Of a stretch of 64,000 bases of DNA, positions 46,028-56,187 are shown piece by piece. The position numbers were made by a program, and so were the translations under genes. Position 1 is the stretch's first letter, and the number at the start of each line of letters is the position of its first letter. The notes below the pieces were generated by a model. The model saw nothing but the letters and a program-made list of their open reading frames with translations, searched no databases and was not told the DNA's origin. The stretch comes from Corythucha ciliata. Lineage: Eukaryota > Arthropoda > Insecta > Hemiptera > Tingidae. The stretch spans positions 36,084,001 to 36,148,000 of the forward strand of contig CM075943.1 of the NCBI GenBank assembly GCA_038030265.1, written 5' to 3'.

Positions 46028-46164
46028 TGTAGTATTTAGAGCTACTTAAAAACACCAGCACTTTTTAATAATAGCGACAATAATCGAATAATTATAATTA
46101 TCTTTTTTTTTTTACAATCAATCACAAACATGTGTCTCCTTGATGACATAGACAACCTAGTACA
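46028..46164 (-). repeat. LTR (5') of the RT-less LTR element 2
   Basis: 137 bp copy of 43615-43750, followed by AGTGG (46165-46169). On minus the LTR is followed by TTTTTGGCGCGGTCGG, whose TGG is a candidate tRNA primer-binding start. Confidence 0.95.
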
Positions 46165-46546
46165 AGTGGTTACTTGAATGTCCTCGAACCGGGCACATTA
46201 GTAATGGCTGATAGAGGATTCAAGACGCTTGATTCATTACTGAACAGCCAGGGGTGTAAGCTTGTACGCCCGCCCAGTGTTTATTCCGACGCAAAGCCCT
46301 CGAAAGCCCAGGTTCTTCAAGCAAAGCAAATTGCTAGCCTACGGAGCATCATCGAAAGAGTGATAGGACGCATTAGAGCTTTTAAAAGCTTGGATATCCA
46401 CGCTAGAGTCCCACTGAAATCGTTGAGGCTCCTTGACGATAAAGTAGTCATTGCTTGCGCATTAGTTAATTTGCAAAACCCATGTAAAAAATAAGCATCA
46501 TTTACCTTACTATTATTTTATTTACAAAATTATTCAATATTTTTAT

Positions 46547-47423
46547 TTACATGTTTTTTATTTTTGGAAAAATGAATTTGTCATAAAATTCTAAACATAG
46601 CTTGATTTTGTTTTCGCAAAATTCCCTATCGAGAGACACCTCTATAAACTGCACTTGCTTATTACACTCGAATTCTGGAGAGGCACAACAAAAAATTCCA
46701 CGTTTTTTATTTGAGACAAACATTTGAAGCTGAATTTGACTCAAATACTTCTCGTTGATAATTCCATCTTTGACAAAATGCTCCACTCTTTTTTGAGTCA
46801 TAGGACATTTAATTTCAAGCACGCCCTCACTGTCAATCCCGTCAGGGGAAGCGGCAAATAAAGGCCAATCTTTGCTTTAAAAAATTCCGCATTTTTTAAA
46901 ACTCCTCTTTAAGGTGGTGTTGGCCAATCGTCTTATCTTGTCTTCCAATAGCAGACCTCTTTTCATCGCCTCAGTTGGACAGTACACTTTCGCCCCTAGT
47001 ATATGTTCAACTAGAGTACCGTCAGTTTTGCATCTCGAAACTTCGTGAAATTTTGAAGCTGTCACTCTGCCGAAACGAATCTCGTACCAAAGTTTACATT
47101 TAGATTGTTCTTGGGTCTCTGTCTGAATTTTTTTGAGAGCGTTCGATAACATATTTTGTTTCATGTGACAAATGAATGATCCCAAAGAACAATCTGCATT
47201 ATTATGTTTTTTGAAACAGCCACAAATGGAACAGGCTCAACATCCGAGGAGAGACGGTAACGTCAGAAGAAGGAGAGACGTACGACATGACCAGCGAAGA
47301 TTCATGATGCCCCTTTAACGCGTCGATGAATTTCTCTCCTTCGGCAGGAGTAGTGGCCGTGGATTTTCTGCGCGAAGCGGACGCGTCGGCCAACTCTTGA
47401 CTCGTCATAACTTTGTCCGGCAC
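46547..47423 (-). pseudogene. YqaJ-type exonuclease of the THAP/DDE transposon
   Basis: Phage lambda-exonuclease-like nuclease of the YqaJ fold. The 46877-47185 segment carries the N-terminal signature (WYEIRFGRVTASKF and a GLLLEDKIRR-like helix). After a single in-frame TAA at 46877-46879 the same frame continues with FAASPDGI and LEIKCP, the D...ExK catalytic motifs of the fold, then a C-terminal QLQMFVSNKK helix. A further open segment at 47202-47423 lies in another frame and may be a 5' exon, with an acceptor-like ATAATGCAG near 47.19 kb. It is convergent with the THAP transposase, whose stop lies about 50 bp away. THAP/DDE plus YqaJ pairs are known from ISL2EU/IS4EU-type transposons (from memory). 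One nonsense codon makes this copy a likely pseudogene. Confidence 0.7.
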
Positions 47424-47579
47424 TGTCGACAGATTTGGCTTCTTCTAGTAGGAAATCGTTTCCGTACATTTCACTTCGTCACCTCACGAAAAATTTAACT
47501 CTGACTTGATAAATTGATAACAGACAACTATAAACAACAAAACAGCGGTTGACATATAGATAATGATAGAGCTCATACT

Positions 47580-47867
47580 CAAGGTGACTAAACTTTACTA
47601 TAGGTGCCGCAGATTTCCCCCTGCCATTCGGACAGGAGGGGTAGAGACTGACGTCACGAGCAGTCCTTTGCTCCCGATTGCTCACTTTAGAGCAGAAGAG
47701 CAAGATACTTTTGAAATTGAAGTTTATGATTTCTCAAAAATCACAACCCAATAACAATTAATAATGTACTGGGTCCAGCGCAAAGGCTGACGGGACTGCT
47801 CATGACGTAGGTGAAGTACAGTAATGGCCGAAGATCTGCGGCACCTATAGAAAGTTTAGTCACCTTG
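47580..47867. mobile_element. 288-bp MITE with 9-bp target duplication
   Basis: Terminal inverted repeats of about 34 bp begin CAAGGTGACTAAACTTT and include CTATAGGTGCCGCAGAT at both ends, with one indel. GCTCATACT occurs directly on both sides (47571-47579, 47868-47876). A 9-bp duplication is characteristic of Mutator-like elements. A related, left-truncated copy lies at 9903-10168. Confidence 0.85.
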
Positions 47868-47889
47868 GCTCATACTAATAGTGGTGCTA

Positions 47890-48346
47890 TCTGTAGTGAG
47901 CAATTATCCTAACCCCAGATTGGTTACACGTTATCACCACGAGCACTGAATGACTTGGTTTTCCATATGACTTTGCCCCAGACATACGAAAATGTTTTTT
48001 TGGTGGGAAAAATACACAAAATTAGTCTCTTTGAATCATGCCTCCCCGCGAAATTTGTTTATCAGCCACAAAAAATTGTTGTTTTTTTTTTGGTGAGGGA
48101 AATTCGGGAAATGATTTTATAATGAGGCAGACCCACGAGAGACGAGAACGTCTTTTGGCGAGAACAACCCACGAAATTTGATTTTAGAGAGCGAAATCCG
48201 AGAAATTGGTTTCTTAATAAGCCAGACCCTCGAAATATTTTTTTGCCGAGAAAAATATTTCGAGTTAGGGAACACCCCGAAATCGGTGGTTTTTGATGGT
48301 ATTATCGAGTTGCCACCTTGCTCTGCCCCCTTTGGCTACGCCCATA
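47890..48346 (+). repeat. Type B minisatellite with conserved flank, copy 4
   Basis: The left flank matches 39.63-39.72 kb (CCCCAGATTGGTTAC, CACTGAATGACTTG). Degenerate units (ACCCACGAAATTTG, GAGCGAAATCCGAGAAATT) run to a TTTGGCTACGCCCATAG end, resembling the hAT-like terminus of the other composite copies. Confidence 0.5.
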
Positions 48347-48439
48347 GTTAACGAACTAAAGTGAAAAAAGGTGTGACCAGGCAAATCACTGAATCATACA
48401 TCGGTATATATTTATCCAAGTGGAGGACCACTCGATACT

Positions 48440-48960
48440 TCCATGTTCCTCTGTTGGAGGGAGGGGGGGGGGGGCTACAAATAAGATACGATTCGCAATT
48501 GATACAAAGGGGCTCTCGCCTTTTTTTGATGAGTTATTTTGTGCTACTGGCTCCTGGTCCTTTGTGCAAAAACGACGATTTTGGTCAAAAAAGTTACATT
48601 TCTTCAGCAACATTGTGATTACTTTGCAAGACAATTCATTCTGAAACCACTTGTTTTGAGGTTACAACTGAAAACTACATTTCGGTAAGGGGAGAACATG
48701 TCCGATAAATGATTTAAAAAAAACAAAAACAAAGGCCAGATTTGTGCTTCTTATACAAAGAAATGACCAGGGTTTCATTTTTGTGCAATTTGTTGAAAAA
48801 ATGGCGACAGACCGACGGCGGAATGGGGAAAATTCTTCGTAAACAATTCTTCGAATACAATTTTTCGAAAAACAATTCTTCGAGTGCACAATTCTTCGAA
48901 AAAATGCCAAATAGAAATTACCCGGAAAAAGTCGTGTGATGAAATGAAGTTGAAAGTGCA
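48440..48960. repeat. Left inverted block with TTCGAAGAATTG minisatellite
   Basis: Starts with ACTTCCATGTTCCTC and ends in AATTCTTCG-type units (48.83-48.90 kb). The reverse complement of both features lies at about 53.01-53.34 kb, where GAGGAACATGGAAGT closes the block. The two blocks bracket the MULE transposase and the 49.05-51.64 kb element. Confidence 0.5.
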
Positions 48961-49879
48961 AATAGGCAAATAAAGCAGACTGTATAGTTAAGAAATTTGT
49001 TATTATTTGTTATTTGCAATTTGTTGCAAGTTGTTGTGTTATTACAGCCCAGTAAAATTAGGTGTCGAAGGTTGCAATAATTAGGGTAGATGATTTTTTT
49101 GTTTGGGGTGGTGTAGGTATGATGTGTTCAAATTGTTGCCTCGAAAAACCTCGGGATCATCCTTGAATTCGGGAAAGACGGCGCAATTTTTGGATTTTTT
49201 CGGGTTTAGGCACTTATTTTGCTTAAGTAGCCATTTCTCGGCTGTGACTGCGAAGTAACATTTCAAAGCAGACACAATTTCAGACAAAACTAGTCCAAAT
49301 CGGGATCTGGAGGTATCACAGCATCTAAGATAGAGATCGTCAAATGTAGGATAACTTTTTTAAATTGACAAATGATATTGATGTTTTCATGTCTTCATCA
49401 TCTGTAACCACGTGGAATCATTTTAGTGGTCAAAATGGAGCACGGCTAAACGGATTTAGGCTAAACGTTCCAACCAAGAGAAGGCAGAACGATAACTGTC
49501 GCCTACGATAAATGTCGCTTGTTCCTAATTGCATTAGTTGGTACGGCCGTTACTCGTACCATTATTTTGAGTGCTTTTATGCAGGTTTTTTGTTTCGCCT
49601 GTAATAAAATTTGTCGGTTTTTCGTTATTCGTGACCATTTAGGATTCGTTTAAGGGTCGTTCTCACAAAATTAGACCAGGACGGCTTCTGTAACACCAAT
49701 GTATCGCTAACTATATGATAGGTATAGTTAGATCACAAACGCATGTAACTCATCCGGCAATGACATAATAGTGGCTGAAAATGTCTGATAAACGAATACT
49801 TTAGGACTGAAAACTGAAAAGTAATGCACTATTTCAACTAAATGATAGCTTGGATGTCAAAAGTAATAAAAAATATATT

Positions 49880-50188
49880 TCAATCCACCCTTTTTCTCTT
49901 GGAAGAGCCTGTCAGAAGACGCTTCTCCTTGACACTTGTAACGTCGTCTATAAGAAATGTCGAAATGTCTTCCGTGTCACCTTCTATATCCATGGGGTCT
50001 TCCACATCTATACAGTCAAAATCCACGAGTGGGTCCGGTCGATTCTTACATGACTCGCCACTGCAATTAATGCAGAGCGTAGAGCACTTGAGGCAGGCTT
50101 TTCTGCACCCACATGCGTTGGTACAACCCTTCTTAAAGGCGCAGGAAACCATCTTCAAGAGTAGGGAGAGAGCAGGATCACTAGACAT
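49880..50188 (-). CDS. CXC-type cysteine-rich protein (C-terminal exon or fragment)
   Basis: A 102-residue frame with a Tesmin/TSO1-like CXC cysteine pattern near its N terminus: CAFKKGCTNACGCRK then CLKCSTLC-x-NC-x5-C. An acidic stretch and a basic KRKR tail follow. Such CXC domains bind DNA in the Tesmin/TSO1 family and also occur at the C-termini of some transposon-encoded proteins. The short length and the position inside a TIR element suggest the last exon of a longer element protein. No upstream exon recognised. Confidence 0.55.
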   Translation of the reverse strand: MSSDPALSLLLKMVSCAFKKGCTNACGCRKACLKCSTLCINCSGESCKNRPDPLVDFDCIDVEDPMDIEGDTEDISTFLIDDVTSVKEKRLLTGSSKRKRVD

Positions 50189-50261
50189 TTTTTTCGGAAT
50201 GAGTCCTTGCAGTGATTGGACTCATCCCAATTTCAATGGGCTCTTCTCGTTTCCTATAAAG

Positions 50262-51136
50262 CAGTGGTTTTCAATCTTTTGCGGCTCGCGGCCCTTTAAA
50301 TTCTGCTATAATTTCTTCGCGACCCATGTGTATAATATACTATTTAGGTGGGGGGGGGGTATTTGGGTCAGTTACTGTACACGTTACTATGAGAGCCCGA
50401 ATCCTATACTGAAAGCCCAAACTCAACGGTGACTGTCACATTCACCATACCAGAGAAAATTATAGCTGTCGAAAGCCGGGGAAATTTCGGGGAGGATTCG
50501 GGCTTTCAGAGGTAGATGCTATTTTTTATCATCTATCGATGTAAATATTATGGGTATACACGGAAATCAACACTACTTAGATATTCAACTTATGGGCGAC
50601 ACTTGAACGCTGTATGGAATTTACTGGGCTTTCAATTTGTGTACACTATATGTAATTGGTTCAGCATGATCTCTCTCAGATGATCGAAAATCCGTATCGG
50701 AGGCGTATCGAGGCAGTGCACAAAGATATGGTGCAAGTCTTTCAGCATGTGGCAGGCTCCACAAAAGGCGTCGCGTCGGGCCTTGCCGTTTTATTAAGAT
50801 ATACGACACAAATTCTGTGATTATATCTCACGATTATACGACACATTAGTCCCTCGGACCAAATTAGATGTTCGAAAGCAGGGTACCTGGGGATTTTAGA
50901 ATTGACTTTCCCGTCTCGATTTGACATTTTGCCTGAGTGCACTGTTTCACGCTCTCTCTGAAATTTGAAATGGGTGAATGAAATAATAAACTTGAAGACT
51001 GTATTGAAGATTGTAGCAAAACATAAAATAGTGGGGAGGGCACGGTTCTTTAGGACAAAATTATGGGTCGCCACCCAAGTGTGAACAACGGATGGTGACC
51101 CAGCCAGCCCGCCACCCATTGGTTGAAAAACCACTA
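50262..51136. mobile_element. hAT-like non-autonomous element nested in the TIR element
   Basis: Left terminus CAGTGGTTTTCAATCTTTTG and right terminus complementary to TAGTGGTTTTTCAACCAATG are hAT-type ends (CAGTGGTTYTCAACC). A C-x2-C-x8-H-x4-C cluster on minus near 50.7 kb resembles the tail of a non-LTR ORF2 but is too short to assign. No 8-bp duplication matches. Confidence 0.5.
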
Positions 51137-51741
51137 TCACACCCCACCACTATCAAAACATTGGGGATAACAAGACGTTTGCCCTCATTTTTGAAGATTC
51201 AGTCTAGTCTAGCAAAAAGTGTTAGTACTATCATGATCATCAAAGGTTTCTACAATTCACAGCTAACGAAAACGAAGAACTATAGACAGCATTTCGAACT
51301 GTTGATAAATTTCCCTAAATTTGACTAGCTGTATCTTGGAAACGATAATACATTTACAACCCGCTTTAGGCTGGTTTCCTCAGAAATGTTCTCATTTTTG
51401 AAAAGTTACTTCGAAGCCACAACCGAAAAATGGCTAGTTTAGCGTGAAAGAGCCAAAATTCCCAAAAAGTCTCACATTTTTGTGGTTTTTCGAGAATTCC
51501 AGGATGATTCCGATGTCTTTCGAGGTCAATAATTTGAACTCGTCAAACCTTCACCATCCCAGACAACATAAAAAAAAAATCAACTACCCTAATTATTGCA
51601 ACCTGACCCCCCCCCCCTTTTTAGTTCTTATTTTACTGGACTAACTATTAGTGAGAAAACTCTTGCTAGTAGGTTTTTTGTTTTATAAAGAAAAACACGT
51701 TGAAATGCGAGTTTATTGTTTATTGGATTGGCAACGTCCGG

Positions 51742-52770
51742 ATGAAAAGTGATCGCATTCCATCTCTCCCATCTCATCGCAGAGACATCGTTCTGCCTGA
51801 TGAGTACAAGAAGACTTTATGAGGAGAACTGTTCCTGCAGTTCGACTCCGGCTCGGAAGACAACAGAATACTGATCTTCACTACACAACGGAAGCTGCAG
51901 CTCTTTTCCAAGTCAGATCATTGGTATGCCGGTGGAACATTCAAAACCGTTCCTCATCTCTTCTATCAGTTATATACGGTCCATGGCTTACAACAAGACA
52001 GCGCTATTCCACTTGTGTATGCACTGCTACCGGATAAGACGAAGAATACGTATGTACGACTCCTACAACATCTCAGGGAACTTTCGCCTGGAAAATCTCC
52101 AGTCACCATACTGACTGACTTTGAATCGGCCATGATCAGTGCGATTGCTCAAGAATATCCAGCAATTAACCATCGAGGGTGCCTCTTTCATTTCTCTCAG
52201 TGCATTTACCGGCAAATTCAACTACACGGACTTCAACGGCAGTATGGAACGGACGCTCATTTTGTCCTAAAGCTTCGTCTAATGGCTGCGTTGGCTTTCG
52301 TCCCTATTGGAAGAGTCGCAGAAGCTTTCGAGGAACTTTGCGAAAAAAATATTGTTCAACCAGAAGCTCAACCCATCCTTGATTATTTTGAGGACACATG
52401 GATTGGAAGACATCAGCGGCAAAGTCGGCGAGCTCCTAAAGTCCCCCACGCCATGTGGAACTGCCATAACGGAGAACAACACGGTCTACCAAGAACCAAC
52501 AATTCAATTGACGGATGGCATCGACGGTTCGAGTCTCAAATAGGAGCCGGTCACCCTAATATTTGGAGGTATATTCAGGCCATTCAGCGGGAACAAAGCT
52601 TCAACGAGCTCGTCATAGAAAAGTACTTCAGTGGCTGCGAAGCTCTACCAGCTCGCAAAAGATACAAGGATTCCACAACGCGAGTTACACGCCTTGTTTC
52701 TGCGTTGAATTCTGAAGATGACTTAAGCGAGTACCTTCGAGGAATAGCACACAATTTATCTTATTGGTAA
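51742..52770 (+). pseudogene. MULE (Mutator-like) transposase
   Basis: A DDE-type transposase of Mutator-like elements. The frame runs from ATG at 51742, where MKSDRIPSLP matches the family's linker, and is broken by a single TGA at 51820-51822 just before a GELFLQFDSG block. After it the frame is open to 52770. The first catalytic block reads YAGGTFK where the family has DGTFK: the codon at 51931-51933 is GGT, so the Asp appears replaced by Gly. The second block LTDFESAM (Asp at 52117-52119) and a HRGCLFHFSQ motif are intact. A NNSIDGWHRRF block lies near the C terminus. The 343-codon length suits a MULE transposase core without FLYWCH or SWIM additions. The premature stop and lost Asp make it inactive. 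Confidence 0.85.
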
Positions 52771-52989
52771 GCCAGTACACTGACATTGACAAAGGATGAA
52801 ATTCCGGCTTTACTGACATAGGGATTGCCCCGACTTTCAAACACGCCAGATTCTTTCTACCAGTCCTAAGCCTGGATCAAGTGTGAAGGGAAGCCAGGGC
52901 AATTTTATAGAAATCTAACGCCCTCACCAACAGTACAGAGAGAAGACGTAATTTATTTTACAATCAGATCATTTTTAACGGAGTAGGCT

Positions 52990-53345
52990 AAAGACTTATT
53001 TTTAAAGGAATTTTCACCTCGGAGAACTTTTTTCGAAGAATTTTCCATTCCATGAATTGTGTATTCGAAGAATTGGTTTTCGAAGAATTGTATTCGAAGA
53101 ATTGTTTTCGAAGAATTGTTTTTCGAAGAATTTTCCGTTCGATGAATTGTGCATTCGAAGAATTGATTTTCGAATTATATTCGAAGAATTGTTTTCGAAG
53201 AATTTTCCGGCTACAACCGACGGCATGCCGAAAATCCCTTTTTTCAACCTTTTTGAGGTTGGGTATCTCGAATATGAAGTCATCTCGGACTCGATTTTTT
53301 TTCACGAACATCATACTTCCATTCCCTGAGGAACATGGAAGTAAA
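52990..53345. repeat. Right inverted block with TTCGAAGAATTG minisatellite
   Basis: About ten tandem TTCGAAGAATTGT-type units of 14-17 bp (53030-53205). They are followed by CCGACGGCATG and, at the right edge, GAGGAACATGGAAGT. It is the inverted counterpart of 48440-48960. Confidence 0.65.
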
Positions 53346-54265
53346 ATTAGAATTTGACTTTAAATACATCATTAAAAATAAAATTGGGCTTTAAATACCT
53401 ACCCATTTACCCAAGCATTACAGTACACAGAAGCCCACGTGGAAAAGAAATTGAGCCCCCCTCCCTTTCTCAAACAGAGAGGCTCAATGTTATCCCGGGC
53501 CCGGGCCCCAACTTTAGTAAAGATGGCCCTGGTTTTACCGCCGAATAAGTCGACCGTACCCAGTCCAAGTGTCTTCAGTCGGGAATTGTAATAATTATGA
53601 TATTTTTGTGACTGATGAGAACCTACGAAACTTGTGTATCCCGCATTGGTCAATTGTACGGGTCTTAAGAACTCGTCTTCATTAAACTTCCCGCGCGGTT
53701 ATTGAACTCCCACGAGGGAAGGGCGCCCATTGGCGTTAAATTTCTGTGGAAATATATATGTCTTTTTTTCTTCTTCTTTTCGATTTTTAATACTAACGGG
53801 CTTTCAAAAAAATCGAGCGTGAACGCAGGTTGTACAGGGCTTTGGGTGTGAGTTAGCAAAGTTTAATAATAGCCCGAGTTCAATCGAGCAACGAAATGAA
53901 TGGTTTCAGCTCTCACGTATAATGAAAGTCATCATTAGTTATACACGTTTCGGCGTATCTCAACGACAATTAAACTGAAATTAATCCCGTTCAGGATTGT
54001 TTACAGAGGTATTCAAAACTATACCCGCGGTGCATTCCGCTCCAATTAATTGCATCACGATTTTTGTGTCGTCCAAATCTACCCCTCCCCCCTTCCCCTG
54101 ACGGATTTAACTATGTCCGTGAAAGTTTTCCTCTATTAGACGATTTTCCCTCTTTTTCAAATACAGACTGTAAGCGTGTGATTTCAACCATTTATCTTAT
54201 ACCCTCTTCAATCTTCAAGCCATTTTTCATGGTGAGAAGTTCATTTTCATCGCTTACACAAGCTC

Positions 54266-54404
54266 TCCGTTTACAAGCTCTATGTTTGTGTTGTGTGGTG
54301 CCTATGCAACCTATAAAAATGCTTCATTTTTCGAGGGAATAACTTTGTTTGGTTGCAAAGACTCCACAGAACGTAAACATCGAGCTTGTGAACGGGCCTT
54401 TAAA
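54266..54404. mobile_element. MITE copy related to 30691-30839
   Basis: TTTACAAGCTCTATGTTTG at the left and AACATCGAGCTTGTGAACGG at the right are reverse complements. The ACTCCACAGA block and the final CCTTTAA also match the 30.7 kb element. Confidence 0.6.
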
Positions 54405-55927
54405 AAACAACTTCGCACGCATGAGCATTATTTAAACGCCTCCTCAACACTCCGGACTGATTTAAATTTTAAAATATTTTCACGCAATTACTGCCCATTC
54501 AAATGAGAACAAAATTTTTATAACAGGAAGAGGGTGCAAAGCAGATAGATGGCGCACTGATGGATTTTGTTAAAGGGACGAGTGGATAGGAACTGACGGC
54601 TTTGTTTGTAATTTGCATGGAAATTAAAACCGTATTTGTTTTAGAAGAGAAGGGCTTCACTCACTCGACGTTTAATCCATATTCATTGCACTTTCAGTAA
54701 GAAAATAATATAACAATGTACACAACGGTTTATCCCCCTTGACTATTATTGTGAGAATACTTCATGATTGTCCTCCCCTTGCCCCTTCACACCAAACGTT
54801 AGTCAGTCATGTTCATTTAAATTTAGAGATCCGTTCAATTCTATCTGGCTCACCCCATTTAATGTTGACATTTTTCTTTGTATGGAAATGTACTGATTGC
54901 GAAATTAAAGCAAACGTTCACGTGCCCCATTTTTTGCTCGTACTTAATAAGACTACGTTAGGCAAAGATTTATTTCGTTCTTTTTCGTTGATAGGTGTAT
55001 CATAGCAATCAATCAAAAGGTATAGTGGCAGGGGAGGGGGGAGTTAACGGTGCTCGCGTCATACATTAAATTAGAAGACAATGACGGAAACGACGCTACG
55101 AGGCAAGAAGTACTAAAGAAAAGTAACCAGTAATAATATTTAAAAAAACGCCGCCGCCATGTGAACTCGGTGGGATGACGGTGTGGCAGTTGCTTTTCCA
55201 ACGGTCCCAAGACACTTGTTACACGTTTCCGTTGCGTAGAAGCTCCGGAAACACTTAACAGGTGCTTCCATTCCCTTCTGACTCATCACACTTTCATTTC
55301 AAATTGTAATAAATAAAGCTCCCCTCCTAAGCCTTTGAATCCATTCGTGTCGAGAGAAATCATTAAACAGAAGCGACGATTTTTTTACTTTCCGATCTTT
55401 ATCTTTTCCAGAGATTGTGATCGCTAAAAATGCGAAAATTAATACCATGAAGCGTCTCATACGTTCAATTACAAAAATTAGAGTTCCAGGGCAACTTATA
55501 ATTTCCCGTTTTTCATCCTTTACTGCACTTACCCACAGCATTAACTCGAGTCATTTCAGTGTTAAATTAAACTTCGTCCATGAATTTTTCTTACCCACGC
55601 TATTCCAATTTTTTTTGTGGTAATAGGTGCCTTAAGCCTGGAAATAAATAATTAACGAAAGATGGATTAATAGTTCTCCCGAGAATGTTTCACTCTTCCC
55701 CTCCCCCCCTCACACACAGCTCACAGTCACAAAAAAGGTCCCTTTTTATTAACGAGTGGTATGTTTCTCTCAAAGACCTGCAAGAGTGAGTTGTGCAGTA
55801 TTAGTCCGTCACGTCATGAAAGAAAATAAAGCCGCGCAGATTGTTTTCTAGCGATGAAATAAAGAGTTGTTTTCTTGTTTCAAACAGGCGGCTTTTAAAA
55901 GTAAAAAGAAGAGCGAGAAAAGTATAA

Positions 55928-56187
55928 AGTGCCCCATACACTATGCGATTGCCTGCAGGCCGTCGCCTCAAGAGGCGACCGTCCGGCCGAAATCGACGGG
56001 CAACATACACTGTCAGTCAACGATCTCGCGTCCGATCCTAGCCGGTCCTACGGCCGCACACCTTCAGTTTTCACGGACTGCAGGTGGACTGCAGTCCATG
56101 ACCTTCAGATTAACTGAAAATGTGTGGGTAACCCCGATCGACGGCCTCACGATTGCCTTCAGTTAAACTGACAGTGTATGGGGCGCT
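55928..56187. mobile_element. 260-bp MITE flanked by TAA
   Basis: AGTGCCCCATACACT at the left and AGTGTATGGGGCGCT at the right form terminal inverted repeats. TAA sits immediately outside both ends (55925-55927, 56188-56190), the 3-bp target duplication of PIF/Harbinger elements. Internal CAGTTAACTGA-type symmetry continues inward. Confidence 0.75.

Larger units (their letters stand above)
43615..46164 (-). mobile_element. LTR retrotransposon 2, young, lacking reverse transcriptase
   Basis: A 2.55 kb Gypsy-type element on minus with 136/137-bp LTRs that differ at one homopolymer base and a perfect 5-bp target duplication AGTGG (43610-43614 and 46165-46169). Internally gag plus protease (45957-44755) is joined to the integrase (44714-43764). 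The entire RT, RNase H and integrase zinc-binding region is missing at a junction near 44.78-44.82 kb. The near-identical LTRs indicate recent insertion, so the deletion derivative may have moved with enzymes supplied by a relative. A deletion after insertion, or an assembly collapse, are the alternatives. Confidence 0.9.
40584..46494 (+). pseudogene. THAP-domain DDE transposase, spliced, split by an LTR element
   Basis: A DNA-transposon transposase with an N-terminal THAP zinc finger and a C-terminal DDE_Tnp_4-type nuclease. Three inferred exons: 40584-40772 (THAP; C-x4-C ... CEDHF), 42540-42609, and 42681 onward. Junctions are AAC|GTAAGT...AATAG|ATC and a 71-bp intron GTTGG...TTACAG; phases match. 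Exon 2-3 completes the THAP fold (ENIVQF..., LKPGVIPHIF). The DDE part shows Asp in IIDCFEIEI, Asp in GRISD, Asp in ADRGF and Glu in IIERVIGR. An LTR element (43615-46164) with a 5-bp duplication sits between the second and third acidic blocks. Without it the frame stays open for about 505 codons, so the host copy was apparently intact when hit. Intron 1 holds further insertions. Confidence 0.8.
49050..51638. mobile_element. DNA element with roughly 270-bp terminal inverted repeats
   Basis: The left end (CAGTAAAATTAGG, then GGTTGCAATAATTAGGGTAG) and the right end (complement of CAGTAAAATAAG, then the same GGTTGCAATAATTAGGGTAG block) continue as inverted homology for about 270 bp, including a TTCAAATT and a TAGCCATTT block. 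The right copy has a C-run. It contains a CXC-type ORF on minus and a nested hAT-like repeat. No matching target duplication found. Confidence 0.65.

Noticed and set aside
50640..50770. C-x2-C...H....C cluster on minus resembling a non-LTR ORF2 tail
   Set aside because: Only about 20 residues fit, the frame has no RT upstream, and it lies inside a hAT-like repeat. Mentioned but not called.
52988..53357. Overlapping ORFs rich in FEE/NSS repeats near 53.0-53.36 kb
   Set aside because: All arise from the TTCGAAGAATTG minisatellite read in several frames; not proteins.
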